A DNA stretch of 64,000 nucleotides from Paracyclopina nana (Eukaryota > Arthropoda > Copepoda > Cyclopoida > Cyclopettidae), in NCBI GenBank assembly GCA_019096065.1, contig JAGUCH010000006.1, forward strand, positions 2,252,001 through 2,316,000, read 5' to 3'. The position numbers and the translations under genes were made by a program. Positions 25,674 to 38,784 of this stretch are shown here, in pieces (the first letter of the stretch is position 1; each line of letters begins with the position of its first letter). Under the pieces are notes generated by a model. The model did no database searches, was not told where the DNA came from, and saw only the letters and a list, made by a program, of their open reading frames with translations.

Positions 25674-28600
25674 GACAACACAAGTTATGGTGGCACTTTA
25701 TAAAAACAAGCCTTTTGATTCGTCTTGAATATTAATTTGTGCCAACAGAACACGGCATAACTTTGCTCCTCTCATGGCAAAATGGCGGAATTCCGGCACT
25801 GTAGCTGTGACCGCACTTGCTACGCATTCAGCTCACATCGGAAAACTGATTATACAATCGAAAGCTGAAGCTGAGTTAAGGTCAAGAATGATCTCGATCT
25901 GAGCTGACCCACGCTAATGAATACTTGTTTGTGCCGGGCTGGCTCGGCTGCCTGGGCTGGCTGGTGACCAATGACGTAACCTCTCTAAGCGTTACCAGAC
26001 GATCTAACGCAGCGCTGCCAGATCAGCCCACCAAAATGGGGGATAACGCCGCAATTCAAAGAAAGTAAAGAAGGTTTGTGCCCGTCAAGATGTGTGACTT
26101 ACTCATTAGGGGCACAAACTAAATTCGAGTCACATCTGGGTCTGTCAGCATCATCCCAGGCAAAGAAGTAGTCGAGTTGTTGTGTAGTTGGAGCTGCTGA
26201 AGAAAATTTCCATTTGTAGAATGGGTCCCGACATGACGGCCTGTCACCGTAAATAGGCGATCTTTTGTCTTGTCTAGTGTGCCAAAAAAAACACCACCAT
26301 GCTCACCCAACCTCTTGGAAGAGGGCTAGCTTTCCAGCCCTTGACAAAAGAGTACAAATTTGTTGATCTAGTAATGAAGATCAAAGCAAAAAGTAGATGG
26401 AGCAAGCATTTTAATTTGCAGCAGAAGCACATCAAGAAACTCAACTCATGAAAGTTGTCTCATTAGAGTTATTGAGCTGGAGGGGCTTTTTGACATATTC
26501 TTTGCATTGTTGGGTGGCACGCAACTTATTTCCACAGACCAGTCAAAGAGTATTATACTACACTATGCAGCAGTCGAATATATGGATGAACTTTTTTCCA
26601 ACGCGACCGCACACTTGAATAACTCGTTGACTAATTAAAAATTTGAAGAGAGCTGCGTCATTTGTCTGGCAAATGTTTGGCCTCTATGGGCATGAAAAAA
26701 ACATTCGGGGCTTTCTAGCACATTTTGGAAATGGGAATCTTGAAGATGTCATTTGGTTGGTTGCGCAACTGAAATGAGGTCCGCAATGAGAAAAAACTCG
26801 TGTAAATTAGAGCTTTCAGATTAATTAGACTCCCTTGACAGTCTAACAGTCTCGAAATGCTCGACAGCACTCACCAGTTTTCTGCAAGGAGCTTTTTTAC
26901 TACTGCTACTTCTCCTCTACAACGGAGGAAAAAGGAAACCTCTCATGGGGAAACGTCAAAAAAGTATATACCACTCATGTAATACCTTGAATACCAGATA
27001 TGAAGGTCTACTACTTCACATTTCCGCCATTTTTTGGCCATTAATTAAAAGTAGGTAGGTAGCAAAAAAAGGACTGGTAAATTCCCCAAGCTCATAGTGT
27101 TTCTTTTTTGATCAGCTGGAAACAACAACCTGAAGGGATTTGAGTCCCATTTATAACCCCATTTTTGGCTCTTCATCTGCAAAAGTTCCATCATCTTCTT
27201 CTTCTTCTTCATGGGAGTGGATTTAATTTGGAGGAGAATGAAGAAAAGAAGAATGCTATAGGCGGGGCTGCTAAAGATGCCAGCAGCTCTGTTTGTTGAT
27301 TAAGAAAACTTTGATCAAATATTCATCTCACAGGAAAGGTTTTTGTTCACTGGAGTGATGTCCTCATAAAATGCACAATGGCTAGACCAGCATGAAAGAG
27401 AGCCAAAAAATGTGAAAGTAGGCTGATTAAATTCTGCCTGGCTTTGGCTCTCCTAAGTACCCTTAGTTATAAGCAAAAAGCCACAATTTTGTAAAGAAGT
27501 GTTTAAGCAAATTAAGAAGCTAAGCCAGATGTTCATTTGGCTAGTTCCTCCAAAAATAAAGTCCTAATGAGGCCCTTGAAAGTCGGCTCACAACAAGCTG
27601 AAATTGGGAGATAATTAAAATTGAGGAGTGAAATGTGACCAGTGTGTGTTTTCTTAAGTGGTCGGTTGGCTCCCTTGCATAAGATATGCTTGCCCGCATA
27701 TTGTAGTGAATTTCCTCTGTGCATTGTTTGTTTATCAAAACAGCCAGGGGAATGGCATTCTTCGTCATCTTTTAAGAGTAGTTTTCATCAGCAGCGCTGC
27801 CTTATGGAACCAAAAGTTTGTAATACTTCTTCTCTGAGAGTAGTAGTCACCTGCCTTTCTAAAATCTGGACAATGGCTTTCGGCCAACAAAGCCCGCGGC
27901 CATCCAGTTAAAACCTTCGTATAAGAGCTAGTATATTTATTTCCGCCACAACATATCTGAAATGCACCATTTTTTTTGCTTTCTCTTTTGGCTCTCCCAG
28001 ATGACACACACCATGAGATCAGCAGCAGAGAAATGACCAGAAATAAAAAATGAGTCATGAAGGATATATCTTGGGCTATGTTAGTTGTGGATACTTCTGG
28101 CAGTGGGACTTGTTGAAGGGTGCGATGATGAAGCCATTCTTTATGGAGCAATATCATGGCCAATATTGGACCTTGTAAGTCGTTTAGTGGTCACATTAGA
28201 GAGCCAATATTGAGGATTCACTCGATTTGCAGCACCAGGTCTCCCCCAGATAAAAGCCATTAGGTCATAACTCGTTTAGCTTCTCGCGGCTGCTGCTGCT
28301 CTCTTCTCTATGATTGGGTCACTCTCAATCCCAAGAGAACCATATTGTGCTAGGTATCATCATCTTGCCAAAAAGTAAGGGCAGTTTGGCTTTAGGGGCC
28401 TTCCTCATCTCCTCTTTTGCTGATGCCACTTTTGGAAGAAGCAGGACAATTTTGGTCAAGGAATTGACCCAGGACCGAAGAAGAGAAGAGATAAACCGAA
28501 AATGGCTCTTTTATGCCTCTGCAGCCCCATGAAAAAATGGCTTAATTCCTTACACACAGCAGTAGTAAGTAGAGGTGTAAAAAACGACCACAAACGTTGG

Positions 28601-28783
28601 GTTTATGAAAGTTGTAGCACTACTAGAACTATGGGGGGATATTTCTCCACTGAAAATTGCATACACAGCAGTATTTTCTGTATTCACGGATGCATCAGCT
28701 TAGTATACTTTTACTTTGACCAGTAAATTGGCAGTAATCTCTCAGACACATTGTTAGCCTCTAATTTTGGCCAAAAATAGCTC

Positions 28784-28803
28784 TCATCATCATCATCATC
28801 ATG
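28784..28803. repeat. (CAT)n microsatellite
   Basis: Tandem CAT/TCA units in intergenic DNA. Confidence 0.8.
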
Positions 28804-29692
28804 ATATGGCTGCAATTGCGTGGACTTTATAGTATTTTGTCAGATACTACGTATATAGCATGAGGGTGGTGTACAGCAGTAGTTATATGTGGGGAGAGTC
28901 TGAAGAAAAAGATTGCTGTGATCATCCGTTGACGGAAGCAATAAGTTATCTTCGTATAACTTGATTGCTGGTCGGGGACTTTCCTTGGCTCTGAGGACAG
29001 ACACAAACTCAGGGCAGCAGCAAAAAATGGCGATGCCAAAGTTCAACAAGAAAATTTGGCTTGAGGGCTGTTCATAATCAAGGAATTAATTTCCCTTCTT
29101 TGTTGTTTGTGTCACCATCTTCCCCAGCTATATAGGATATTTCATCTCCGCGCTGAAGCCCGATTTTAGGCATCTCCCGATGCTTTCTACTCGCTTTCTA
29201 CTCTGCTTAATTATTCAAATCAGTCGATCTCTAGCCGAAAATGGGATCTAAAAAACTATTCGTCCACGCTGCGTTCCAACTTCAGTACTAGATGTGTCAT
29301 GATGGAAAAATGAAAGCCCCCATATTAGCCCTGGAGGAATATTGGATATGCTACTTCTACGGCTAAGGCGGCTTTCCATTGAATGAAAAACAGGGAAGGA
29401 AATCAGTTTTTTCTCGCTGCCTTGCATGCAAATCATTCTTGTTTAGAAAAATCTCGTTGATGATGATGGCCATCATTCACTGTGATAATGGCTGCTCTGT
29501 CAACCATGTGCACACGCGCTTTTCTTTGTGAAAGAAAATTGGTTTTCACAATATAAATAAAATGGACTTGCTGCATGCATCAGCAATGTCCCTCCGAAGA
29601 AAGCAGAAATTCCGAAATCCGGAGCATGGTCAAGAAGAGCTGTGCGCATGCTCAAAATTAATTATCATGCAATTGCTTATTCTCTCTTGCAT

Positions 29693-29702
29693 AGATGGCG
29701 CT
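29693..29702 (+). promoter_or_regulatory. AGATGGCGCT motif (insect CTCF-like core)
   Basis: This single 10-mer resembles the AGNTGGCGC core of Drosophila CTCF sites. A match this short can easily occur by chance. Confidence 0.15.
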
Positions 29703-31269
29703 GTCATCCTCCGAAAAGAAATCAAGCTAAATAAAAAGACTTGGAGGACTCATGCCTGAGATCGATGACAGATGACCTTTGAACCGTGAAATAAATGTGC
29801 TCTGATTGCAATTCATGGCTGAACTTTGGCACAAACTTGCATTCCTCCTCGGAGGAGTTTTCTGGAAATTATTCACTTCATGTAAGAATTCCACCACGAG
29901 TTGTCCGCCATAAAAACAAAGCTAATGGTGCCAATTTTTCACCAGTCAGTTAGTGCTTTTTTATCTGCTGATCTAGCCGCCATATTGGGCTTAACCAGCG
30001 CGCTGTGCAGTTGTGGCATTACTATTGTGGGGAGGACTTTTTTTGATCATCTTTGGTAAATATTCCATGGGGAGCAATCAACATGAGTTATAGGGACATT
30101 TTTTGGACAATGCTCCATAAATAAGTCAGCGTCAGCAGCAGCGATTCTGATCGCCAGTTTCAAAATATTGAGTGACACATTTTGGATCATTTGAAGAGGT
30201 CATCGCAGCAGGTAATGGATGGCAGCGCATTTTTTATCAAGATGAAAAGAGCTGGAGATCTTCGACACGCACATTAATTCGCATGGACTTTTTTCAAAGA
30301 GAGAACCCATGAATCAGGATTATTTTCATATGTTTGGCAGCTGCCCATAAGTACCATTCCTGAAATATTTTTATCGTACGAGCTGTACAGCTCCAACTCC
30401 ATAAAATTTGACTCCAGATTAACCCCTAACTTGGTGGTAAATTATGGCTGTGACAACGCTGGATTTTAACACTTTTGCCAACATACTATCTCACAAAGTT
30501 GATGGCTTTTGCATAGATTTCTACGTGTGTATGCACAACTGCCATCAAACTCATTGACGGTATCTCGAGTTTGAATCAAAATTCAGCCGGGCTAAGTATC
30601 CAAACAATGCATATATGTATGGCTTTCAATGGGACTTTTCAGAGCTGTACTAAGAGGATTTTGACAAGAGTGTGGACATCCAAGCTGGTATTGCATAAGA
30701 AGCACCTCAAAGTAGAATTTCATGCCACTAGAAAATTGCTTTTGTACATTTGCCTCCAATTGGTCCCAATCTGTCATTTTTTAAGAAAGGAAAACAAACT
30801 TTTTTTAGCTCTTCTTCTTCTTCATCAAAAGATGGGGTTATTTATGGGATCGAGAGAAGGGAGGATGTAAAACACAAATAAGCATGAAGAAACATCTGAC
30901 TTCCATCATGACGAATGTGACGGATAACGGCGACGTTGCTGCTTTTTTCGCGCTCAGTTCGCGCGTCTTGGAAAATTAAGAGATCGTTCCCACGATACAC
31001 ATGCTAAGAAGTTAATTTTTTCCGCAGACTCCTCTATGAAAAAATGACGCGCGATTTCCCCCGAGCATCAAATGAATTTCAGTTCACTGGAAGCAGCATT
31101 TTCACTTCTCCCCCAAAAACAGCTGGAACCCACGCAAAGCCTATCCATAAAACACACACTGGTGAAACTGGAAATTGCTGCATACATGCCAGGATACTAA
31201 TTTTTTTGATTGACTTTTTTACATTTTCTTATGCGGTGGAACTGAAATCCCCCATAAGTTATTTCTATC

Positions 31270-32260
31270 TTTGAATGCAGGGGTCATTAGTTAAGTGGGA
31301 TTTTTGGTCTGATTTGGGCCCACTGTGTACATGGGATAAGCACTTATTTGTCGGTTTTCTTCCGCCTGGCTCTCTTGGGACCTTTTTGCTTGGCTGAGAA
31401 ACAAGTCATGATAATTCACCTAATTTGACAGCATCAACTGAACTTCGAGCCTGAGCTCATACTAGTCAGTACATGCGAGCTGTCCCCCATTTTAGATATG
31501 GGAAGCGTACGATTAGCTTCACAAATTCCAAAGATGATGCGTGCATGCTCCACAAAAATGTACTTTTGCTTCGTATGTTTGAACATTGTTCGTACAGTAA
31601 TCAAGTTGGTGGATAATTTCTGATTATCAACGATTGCATAACATAAAGAGAAATGATTTACCCATTTCCATCGAACTGTTAAGTAACCCTGTTAGAAAGA
31701 TGAGTTGCTTAAATTGGTAGTAGCTAGTATACCGCTTACCAAGGTATTCATATTGTATGATTGACTTTTTGATCTTTTTCAATGCAGATGGAGTAATATT
31801 CATACCTAAGAATATCCTAACTTTATTTTGTCTTTTGTAAATTGGGATTTTCTTTTGGCATTTGGTCCAATGTGTTTGGATAGGATGATCACTAGTTCTT
31901 CAGTTTTCCCTCGCTAGGATTTTTTGCTACCTTTTTGCTTGGCTAAGAAACAAGTCATGACTATTCACGTAACTTAGCAGCATCAACTTGTGGCTTGAAC
32001 TTACTAGCCATATATTGTACTAGCTAGCTGTCCCTTGTTTTAGATAACGATTAGCTCCACAGATTCTAGAAAAAAATATGTATATTATGCCTTGTATCTT
32101 TGAAAATACGTTGCTGTAACTGAAAGTAAATGGTTGATACACGTTATTTTCTGATAAAAGGCTTGCATAACATAATGAGAAACGATTTACCCATTTTCAT
32201 CATACTTGTCAAGTAACCTTGTTAGAAAGATGTCGTCACTTAAATTGGTTAAGGATCATT
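31270..32260. repeat. Diverged direct tandem duplication, unit about 0.5 kb
   Basis: Two adjacent copies, about 31270-31720 and 31790-32260, share blocks in the same order and orientation. Examples are CCTTTTTGCTTGGCTGAGAA (31381) against CCTTTTTGCTTGGCTAAGAA (31930), ACAAGTCATGA, GCATCAACT, GCTGTCCC, TTGCATAACATAA, GATTTACCCATTT and GTTAGAAAGATG (31691 and 32221). Spacing is 530 to 549 bp. Many substitutions and small indels lie between the blocks, so it is an old duplication. No ORF spans it. Confidence 0.8.
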
Positions 32261-33480
32261 CCTCTTACATCAAATTACTTACCGAAACTCCGAATATTTT
32301 GCTGAACAATTTAAGGAAGAAAAGTGGTGAGTAATTGTTTTCCCGAAAGGAGTTGTTTCAGCCGAAAATGCTAATTTTAGCTTAAAAAGATGACAAATGC
32401 GATAAGCAGTTCTCGCGAGCAATTTCGACGTTTCAACGGATATTTCGGCCCAAAGAAATGAGTTCCCAAGCCTTCTTTATTTAATTACCTAATCGATTCA
32501 TATCTCACTTCCTTCAGAGAAAAAGACGTTTTCATTTGAGCTTAGCTTTTTTTTAATGTGAGAAAAACTCGCGCAACCTTTCCCTTCTGCTGCATGGATA
32601 ACGACAAGCTTTCCTCCATAAAAAAGCCTCGTTTTCCTGCAAACAAAACGCTCCAAAAAATAAAAGCTAGAGTTGTAACAGTAAACGCATTTCTTCTTGG
32701 CTCGTTGGCATTTGCCAAAGCCATGCATCATAGTTAGTAAAACAGTCAAAAAGATGGTTTATGCGAGTGTGAAAATTGGAGACATATTGCGGTAGGTTTT
32801 CAATTTCACATGGTAAATCATAAATTACTTTGATCCAGCATGATTCCTCTTGTTGCGTGAGGCACTGAAAAGTCTCAAGTCTTTGAAGAGCGTTCTTCTT
32901 CTTCTTCGGTGTTGCGTGGCTCAGAATTCGGTTTGGAGAGGTGTGCGCTCTTCCCGACCGATCACCATTGATCGGCAGTCTCACTTATTGGGTATCGACG
33001 TTTCGCCAACTCCTCCCAGGTCGCGACCTCCTTTTGCACGAGAAAAGGGAAAGCATCACGACGTTTTCACCCGTTTTTCACCCACTCAATGAGCAGGAAG
33101 CTTGGGCAGGCTTTTAAGGACGAAATATAGAGATATAAATATATTTGGGGAGAACAGCTTAAAAATATGGCTTGGATGATTATGAACCAACAAGAGGCTA
33201 TTACTTTTTCCTGCCTTTAAGTCTCGGTATTTTGAGTAATTTTGAAAATCGCACTTTGAAATAAAAAAAACACCCTCAAAAAAACGGCCAAAAAAAATTA
33301 AATTTTTGTTACAATAGCTCCTAAAATAATGAGCATTTTAAAAGCCAATTTCATGATGAATTCTGATAATTTACGAAAATAAGTGAGCTTGCTCTCCTTA
33401 AAAATGGGCTGAATTTATTCAATATTTTGTGTCTAGAAAAAATACACAAAAAAGCACTAGGTTTTTAGCCTGAAAATTCA
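32261..33480. other. Intergenic DNA without supported features
   Basis: I see only short ORFs without domains and A/T homopolymer runs around 33265-33300. Confidence 0.45.
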
Positions 33481-33531
33481 TGGGATCGACATTCGTCTCT
33501 AAACATGATATGCAGTGTCCACGTTTTGTTG

Positions 33532-33562
33532 CCTTCGTTCCTTCGTTCCTTCGTTCGTTCGT
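33532..33562. repeat. (TTCG/TTCC)n tetranucleotide repeat
   Basis: The run CCTTCGTTCCTTCGTTCCTT continues into TTCGTTCG at the edge of a CpG-richer patch. Confidence 0.8.
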
Positions 33563-33565
33563 CGG

Positions 33566-33905
33566 CTGCGGCCGCTCGTGTTCGTCGTTTCTGCGCTCGT
33601 CTGTGTTGGGCTTTGAGCGCTTTGAGGAAGGCTAAGCGAAGGCTGCTGCAAGGAATTCTCGTCAACTTTGGACAAAACTTGCCAAGCTACGTAGACAAAG
33701 CGCCTTAAACGCCAAGAGCAAAAGGAGCAAGAACAACACTTGCTCAAGCTCAAAACACTCACTTTTACCACCACCTTCAGCCTTTGACAACGGCCTCAAA
33801 GCAACCGTTCAGTGATCGCTACATCGAGGCTGACATCCTCAAGAACCACGTGCATTAGCTACAATAACCAGCCCGTATCCCGGTATCCCCCAAAATTTCG
33901 AGCAG
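33566..33905 (+). promoter_or_regulatory. Candidate promoter and non-coding 5' exon
   Basis: This patch is richer in CpG and C/A than its surroundings. It includes TTCAGTG (A at 33811), which fits the arthropod initiator TCAGT. It runs through CAA- and CAC-rich, UTR-like sequence to a strong donor, GAGCAG|GTGAGAAA (exon end 33905). No annotated-looking coding frame starts in it. If real, it would be a plus-strand 5' UTR exon; the nearest plus-strand coding acceptor I can see is cut exon 1 at 51953, about 18 kb away. The link is inferred, and a non-coding RNA is an alternative. Confidence 0.3.
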
Positions 33906-36900
33906 GTGAGAAAAATTCAATTAATTCACTGGCATGCGGGGCATTTTTGGGGCATGGACCCGACGGGCTGGGCCTCGGGGTGGGCTCGGTTGAACGTGTT
34001 ATGTTCCAAGTGTTTGTTGATTCTGCTGCTGCACATCCAACAGCTGACGTTTGCCGGGCTTTGACGGGACCGCGTAGAACGCGGCCAGTTCGCGCTGAAA
34101 GAAAACTTGACTGGGAACAGCGAAACATTTATGAAAGCTCCAAAACGTCGAATTGAAGAGGCACGATCCATCCAATGTCTCCTCGTTAAATGAGACATGA
34201 CTTGTATCAAAGTGGGTCGTGCACGTTTTTCTCCAAATTGATGGATATTGACGTGAGCTGTTTCACATGGCCAATTTTCAAAGATCATCGACTTGTTTCA
34301 ATTCACCTGCTGCCATAAATGCATTTCGAAGCTCCTCAGTGTCCAGCTGGCTTGCTTAGCTTTGTCTTGGCTAAAAGTGTCACCGCATTGTGATGCATTT
34401 TCAAAGCCTGTGACAGCAGCAGCAGCTGCGAATTGAGCCTGAAAAACAATCACCTGCTCTCTCTCTCTCCTCAAGAAAGTTGACCCAGTAATATTTACGC
34501 GAACCAGGGTGCGATCATCGTTAGCAACATCATCAATGTTTTCTTCTTCAAATCTTCCACTTCTTTTTTCTTCTTCGTAGGCGAGCACAGGAAAAACTTC
34601 CTACGCTTTTATTACAATCGATGATCATCTTCATCACCACGGTGCTTTCATCATTTGTCATTCCTTTTTCTATAGCCAGGATATTTCAGCGTTCATTCAT
34701 TATATCCCAAGTGAATTTTCATCCGCTTTTCCTTCTTCAAAAAATACTAGCATACAGTATTTGTAGCAATCACTCCTAAAGAAGAGATAGAGAGGTGAAA
34801 CGCGCGTTCAGAAAAGAAGGTAGATAACGCCCTTTGAAAAGACAAATGATCCAAGCTGCCGAAATGATCAAACAAAATGGATACCTCATTAGTTTTTCTC
34901 GATTCTTCCTTCGTGGCCTCCCCTATGGTTAAAATTGTAAACCCAATCATTACCAATACATTTCATCGATCTTCTTCACTTTTGTAGAAGCAACCATTAA
35001 AGGTGTCTATCAAATTACCAAACAGAAACTTCATTTCCTCTGCCAGTAGTATATCTCTCTTTGATGTAGAATTTCGACGACGATTTCTAAAGATGAGATC
35101 ATAAAGCACAATACACAACTCGAGTGCTATTAGTCGTGCGTGAATTTGAGGATTTGTTAAGGCGCAGACTATTAAAAAGCAGACCGCATCATTTTCTCAA
35201 TTTCCCGTAAAGCTCGAAATCACTCACATAGATAAAACTGCCCTCCAAGTTAATGCAGATATGAATGAGCATGCAGTAAAGTAGGTAATAGTCTGCTCCG
35301 GTTTCCCCTTTAATCCCGCAAATTATGTGTCCAGAGGATGAAGATTGGTTTTGACAGGTCAAACAGTAGTAGTAGTAGTGTTGGTGCAATAGCCATGAAT
35401 GGTCATTGAAACTATACTAGTAGAACTGGGAATGAAATTCGGGGTTTGATCTCATTTTCAAACCCTCAGGCTGAAAACCTATCATGAGCCACAAAAGGAA
35501 TTATGCTGCAGCAGTTGGAAATCGTCAAAATATTCCATCATTTCATGACCACTGTGGGCAGCAAAAGCCATTAAAACGGCCATAAATGGGAGAAGCACTA
35601 TACCTAGCCCATTATAATGTGACGCTTATTATTCAGAAAATTGTTTGCATACTTTACTGCAGCAGAAAATCTATGGTAGACCTCAAAATAGATATTCAAT
35701 TCTCACCCCTCTCACTCCTTTTCCCAAAGTTGTAATTCTGCTGCTATAAGGGGTCAATTCAGGGCACAAATCTTACAATTTGCCCTGTAAAACGAGAAAA
35801 AGCCTAGGGAATTAGGCTGGCTAGCATATTGAACGAGGAGTGATACTCCACTTGGTTTATTGTACCTATTTTTTGGAGGAGGGTTCAATTGGTCCTAATA
35901 AAGTAATCGTATATCTTCAACCCCTTGAGCAGTTTCTCATCATCTCGAATGTAGCCTGATTGATGAAAAAGCTGGCATTATACTACGGTTCTCACGGCCT
36001 GGCGCAATTGACTTGCATTAGCATTTAGCTGAAATCCGAGGCTCATGCCAATTTATCTAGAACAATTCCTAAATGGACTGTGAAAACAAGACCGGATGCT
36101 TTTGCTGCGCGAGAAAGAAAACTTCTTATCGAGGCGTTTGCCTTGCAAGGAATACACAGAGTCCCACAAAACACTCGTATATTTCTCATCGATAAGCTCA
36201 AATTAAAAGTAAAAAAAGAGCTATAACTTGCAATAATGCCCTACATTTTTAACTGAGCTGCTGTAGTCAATTTAGCTCCATTTTTGGCTACTTGTGCAGT
36301 TTTCCACGCCTCATTATTAGCCAATGATTTTTGGACATGTCGTATTTTTCTTTGCCATGTTTTGCAAACTCTCTTCTCGCACACATACGAGAAACGAAGC
36401 TATGGACTGTCTGCTTTCCCCTCCGTGCACACTGGGCCAAAACTGACAACGCTCCAGCTTTTTTGAAACGTGTCTCTTTTAACCCAATGTGAGAGATGTT
36501 GTCGTCGATGATCGCGCAGAAACGCGCTATGCCAACAATTTTCATGGGCTTCGTTTATTGTGCATGTTAGCATTTACATTCCGCTGCCTTATTGACTATT
36601 AGCATCTCCTCTTTTTTCGCTTGCTTGTCCATCAAGTACAAATAACAGTAGGGCTGACACTTAATTAGGGTTGGCTGCAAAACTTCCATGGCATGAAAAG
36701 TTTGATTGCTTCTGCTGCTACCCCAACATCAACTCTTTGATAGACATCATGGTCAGCCTATCATATGAAACGCCAGACAACAACAACTTCACCTTGGACT
36801 AAACATTTCAAAACCGACCTATTCTCGCGCTAGATTTTTAAAGCTTCTTTTACCGATATATGGGTGAGGCTGTATTTATAGAAGCAGGAAAGTTTGAGAA

Positions 36901-38768
36901 GGAGAGTACCATAAGATTGCACCTTTATTTATTCCACAAAAATTGCCTTTTCATATTTACGTCATCTTGTGATCTGCAAGCATATGAACTCTTGGCATCC
37001 TACTTGAAGCAGCCAGCCAATCACAGACAGTCACGTGACCAGTAGTGATTGTTGGTTGTCCAAAGTCTCATATTTCGTTGACAGCATAAATAACGCATAA
37101 TTACTGGTTGATCAAGTCAAAAAAAGTAGTCATGGTATTTGGAAAGAACGAAGAAGGGGTCATGGAGCTGAAGCCCCAATTGAGTAATTTTCAGTTGCTT
37201 TAATTATAATGACCCCTTTTTTCATGATGAGTGTCATGATCTTTGTTGTGGAGAATTTTCCACCACTCCTGTAGTACAGTGAAGCTTCTCCAAAAAGCAA
37301 GAAGGACGCGACGGTTGGCTAGTGATTTGACAAAAAATGACAGAGGTGTTTACTTTGCTTTGTGATTGTACAATCTGCCCTGAAGTGGCAAAGAAATGAT
37401 GATCTGATCTTTTGATTGAGTTTGTATGGGAGGCAGCCTAGTCCCTACCCTCATCGCTCAATTGTCTATAATCCCCTTGTAAAATGTCTTTGAGACCTGG
37501 TTTTATTCAAGAAATATTTGAGACGCCAGCAGACTCTTCACCTTTTTTGATTGAAAGGATTTTCATTTTTGTTTGATCAGTATTACAAATAGTACTCGAG
37601 GCCATCATCAACATGCTTGAATTTTAGCCAGCTGCCGTTGGCCTCGTCCCAAAAAATCTGTCATCTCGGATAATCCTTTCAATTATGGTGCAAGTCAAAT
37701 ATCAAGAAAGAGTTTGAAAATGAGTTTCAGCTGTCTTGTCCGCAAACTTTCTGATAGATCTTTGTTCCTCACAATAATCAGTCTGCCTTCATTAGGGATT
37801 TTTTGATCATTCAACGTCTCATTTCCATCATCAAGTTTTTTCGTTCTTGCCAGGGATTAATAGGAGAAACCCCTTTTCCTCATTTCGCCTTCTAATCAGT
37901 GGATATTTGAAATGAAGGGACCCTTCTCATGTGATCAGTGAAACTTCTGCTGCCGCAGAAAATTGGGGCGTTTCTCGGTAGCACCTCTAGATGACTCGGG
38001 TCCTTGATGGTACTTGGAATATGTATAATTATAAAGGTTATGACACATCTCGCGCGCTTTGGGGGGACCTCACACAAGATATTATACCCCCCCTTTTTCG
38101 AGAGATTGAACGAATTTTCCCGAGAGAGAAACATTTTCTTTAGCCGTGTGCGCCGCGGCACTAATTACAATTCGGTGATTAAACCCTTCTCCCAAAAGCC
38201 TCGTCGACTGCTCGCGCATTTCTACATTTTCTTCGTTCCCCTTCTGCGTAGAGGAGCACATTTACTGCTTTTCCTAATAAAGATGGAAAAGCCTCGAAAA
38301 ATGAGGGGAAAAAGTGTGCCTGAAAAATGCATTTCGGTTCACCAAACGCGGGGGCAATTGCGCGCGAACATTCAAATAAACACGGGGAAACTGTGCTGCC
38401 AATTTTTGACAGCATGAAATATGGTAGCTTAGATAGATGTTTGAACTTTTTCTCTCGGGCCAAAAGTGATCCAGAAGTTCAATGATGCTTGCAATAAATT
38501 CGAAATTTGGCATATGGGCAAACTTTAGCAAGCTAACTTTTTTTGATCAGCATATTTCATGTGTCTGATGGTTTCCACTTTGGCACATATCGAAAAACTT
38601 TGCAATTCGAGGGGAAAAGCCACATATGCAGCAGCAGCAGCACACATCCAGAAGTGTATCAATAAAAGGAGAGCAGCAGTGGCTCAAATAACTTATTCCT
38701 GCACCTTCTCAAAATTTGACCTTGGATTAGAAATGATAACACTGCAATGCGGAGATTTTTCTGCAAAA

Positions 38769-38784
38769 AGAGAGAGAGAGAGAG
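38769..38784. repeat. (AG)n microsatellite
   Basis: A pure AG dinucleotide run of about 16 bp. Confidence 0.8.

Larger units (their letters stand above)
19291..31269. other. Gene-poor intergenic DNA
   Basis: There is no supported multi-exon gene. It contains (TCA)n runs near 23.07 and 28.79 kb and a small minus-strand ORF with somewhat coding-like codon choice at 25545-25673, listed separately. Other ORFs of 60 to 138 codons show no domain, no flanking splice logic and background-like codon use. Confidence 0.45.

Noticed and set aside
27765..28163. 132-codon minus-strand ORF with an internal Met (28058) followed by a signal-peptide-like stretch and a RAKR site
   Set aside because: It is tempting as a secreted peptide precursor, but the downstream cysteines and dibasic sites match no peptide family I know, codon use is background-like, and the hydrophobic stretch comes from T-rich intergenic DNA.
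33812..34156. 114-codon ORF in the CpG-richer patch
   Set aside because: It runs across the strong donor at 33905 and has no recognisable domain. I prefer a non-coding 5' exon.
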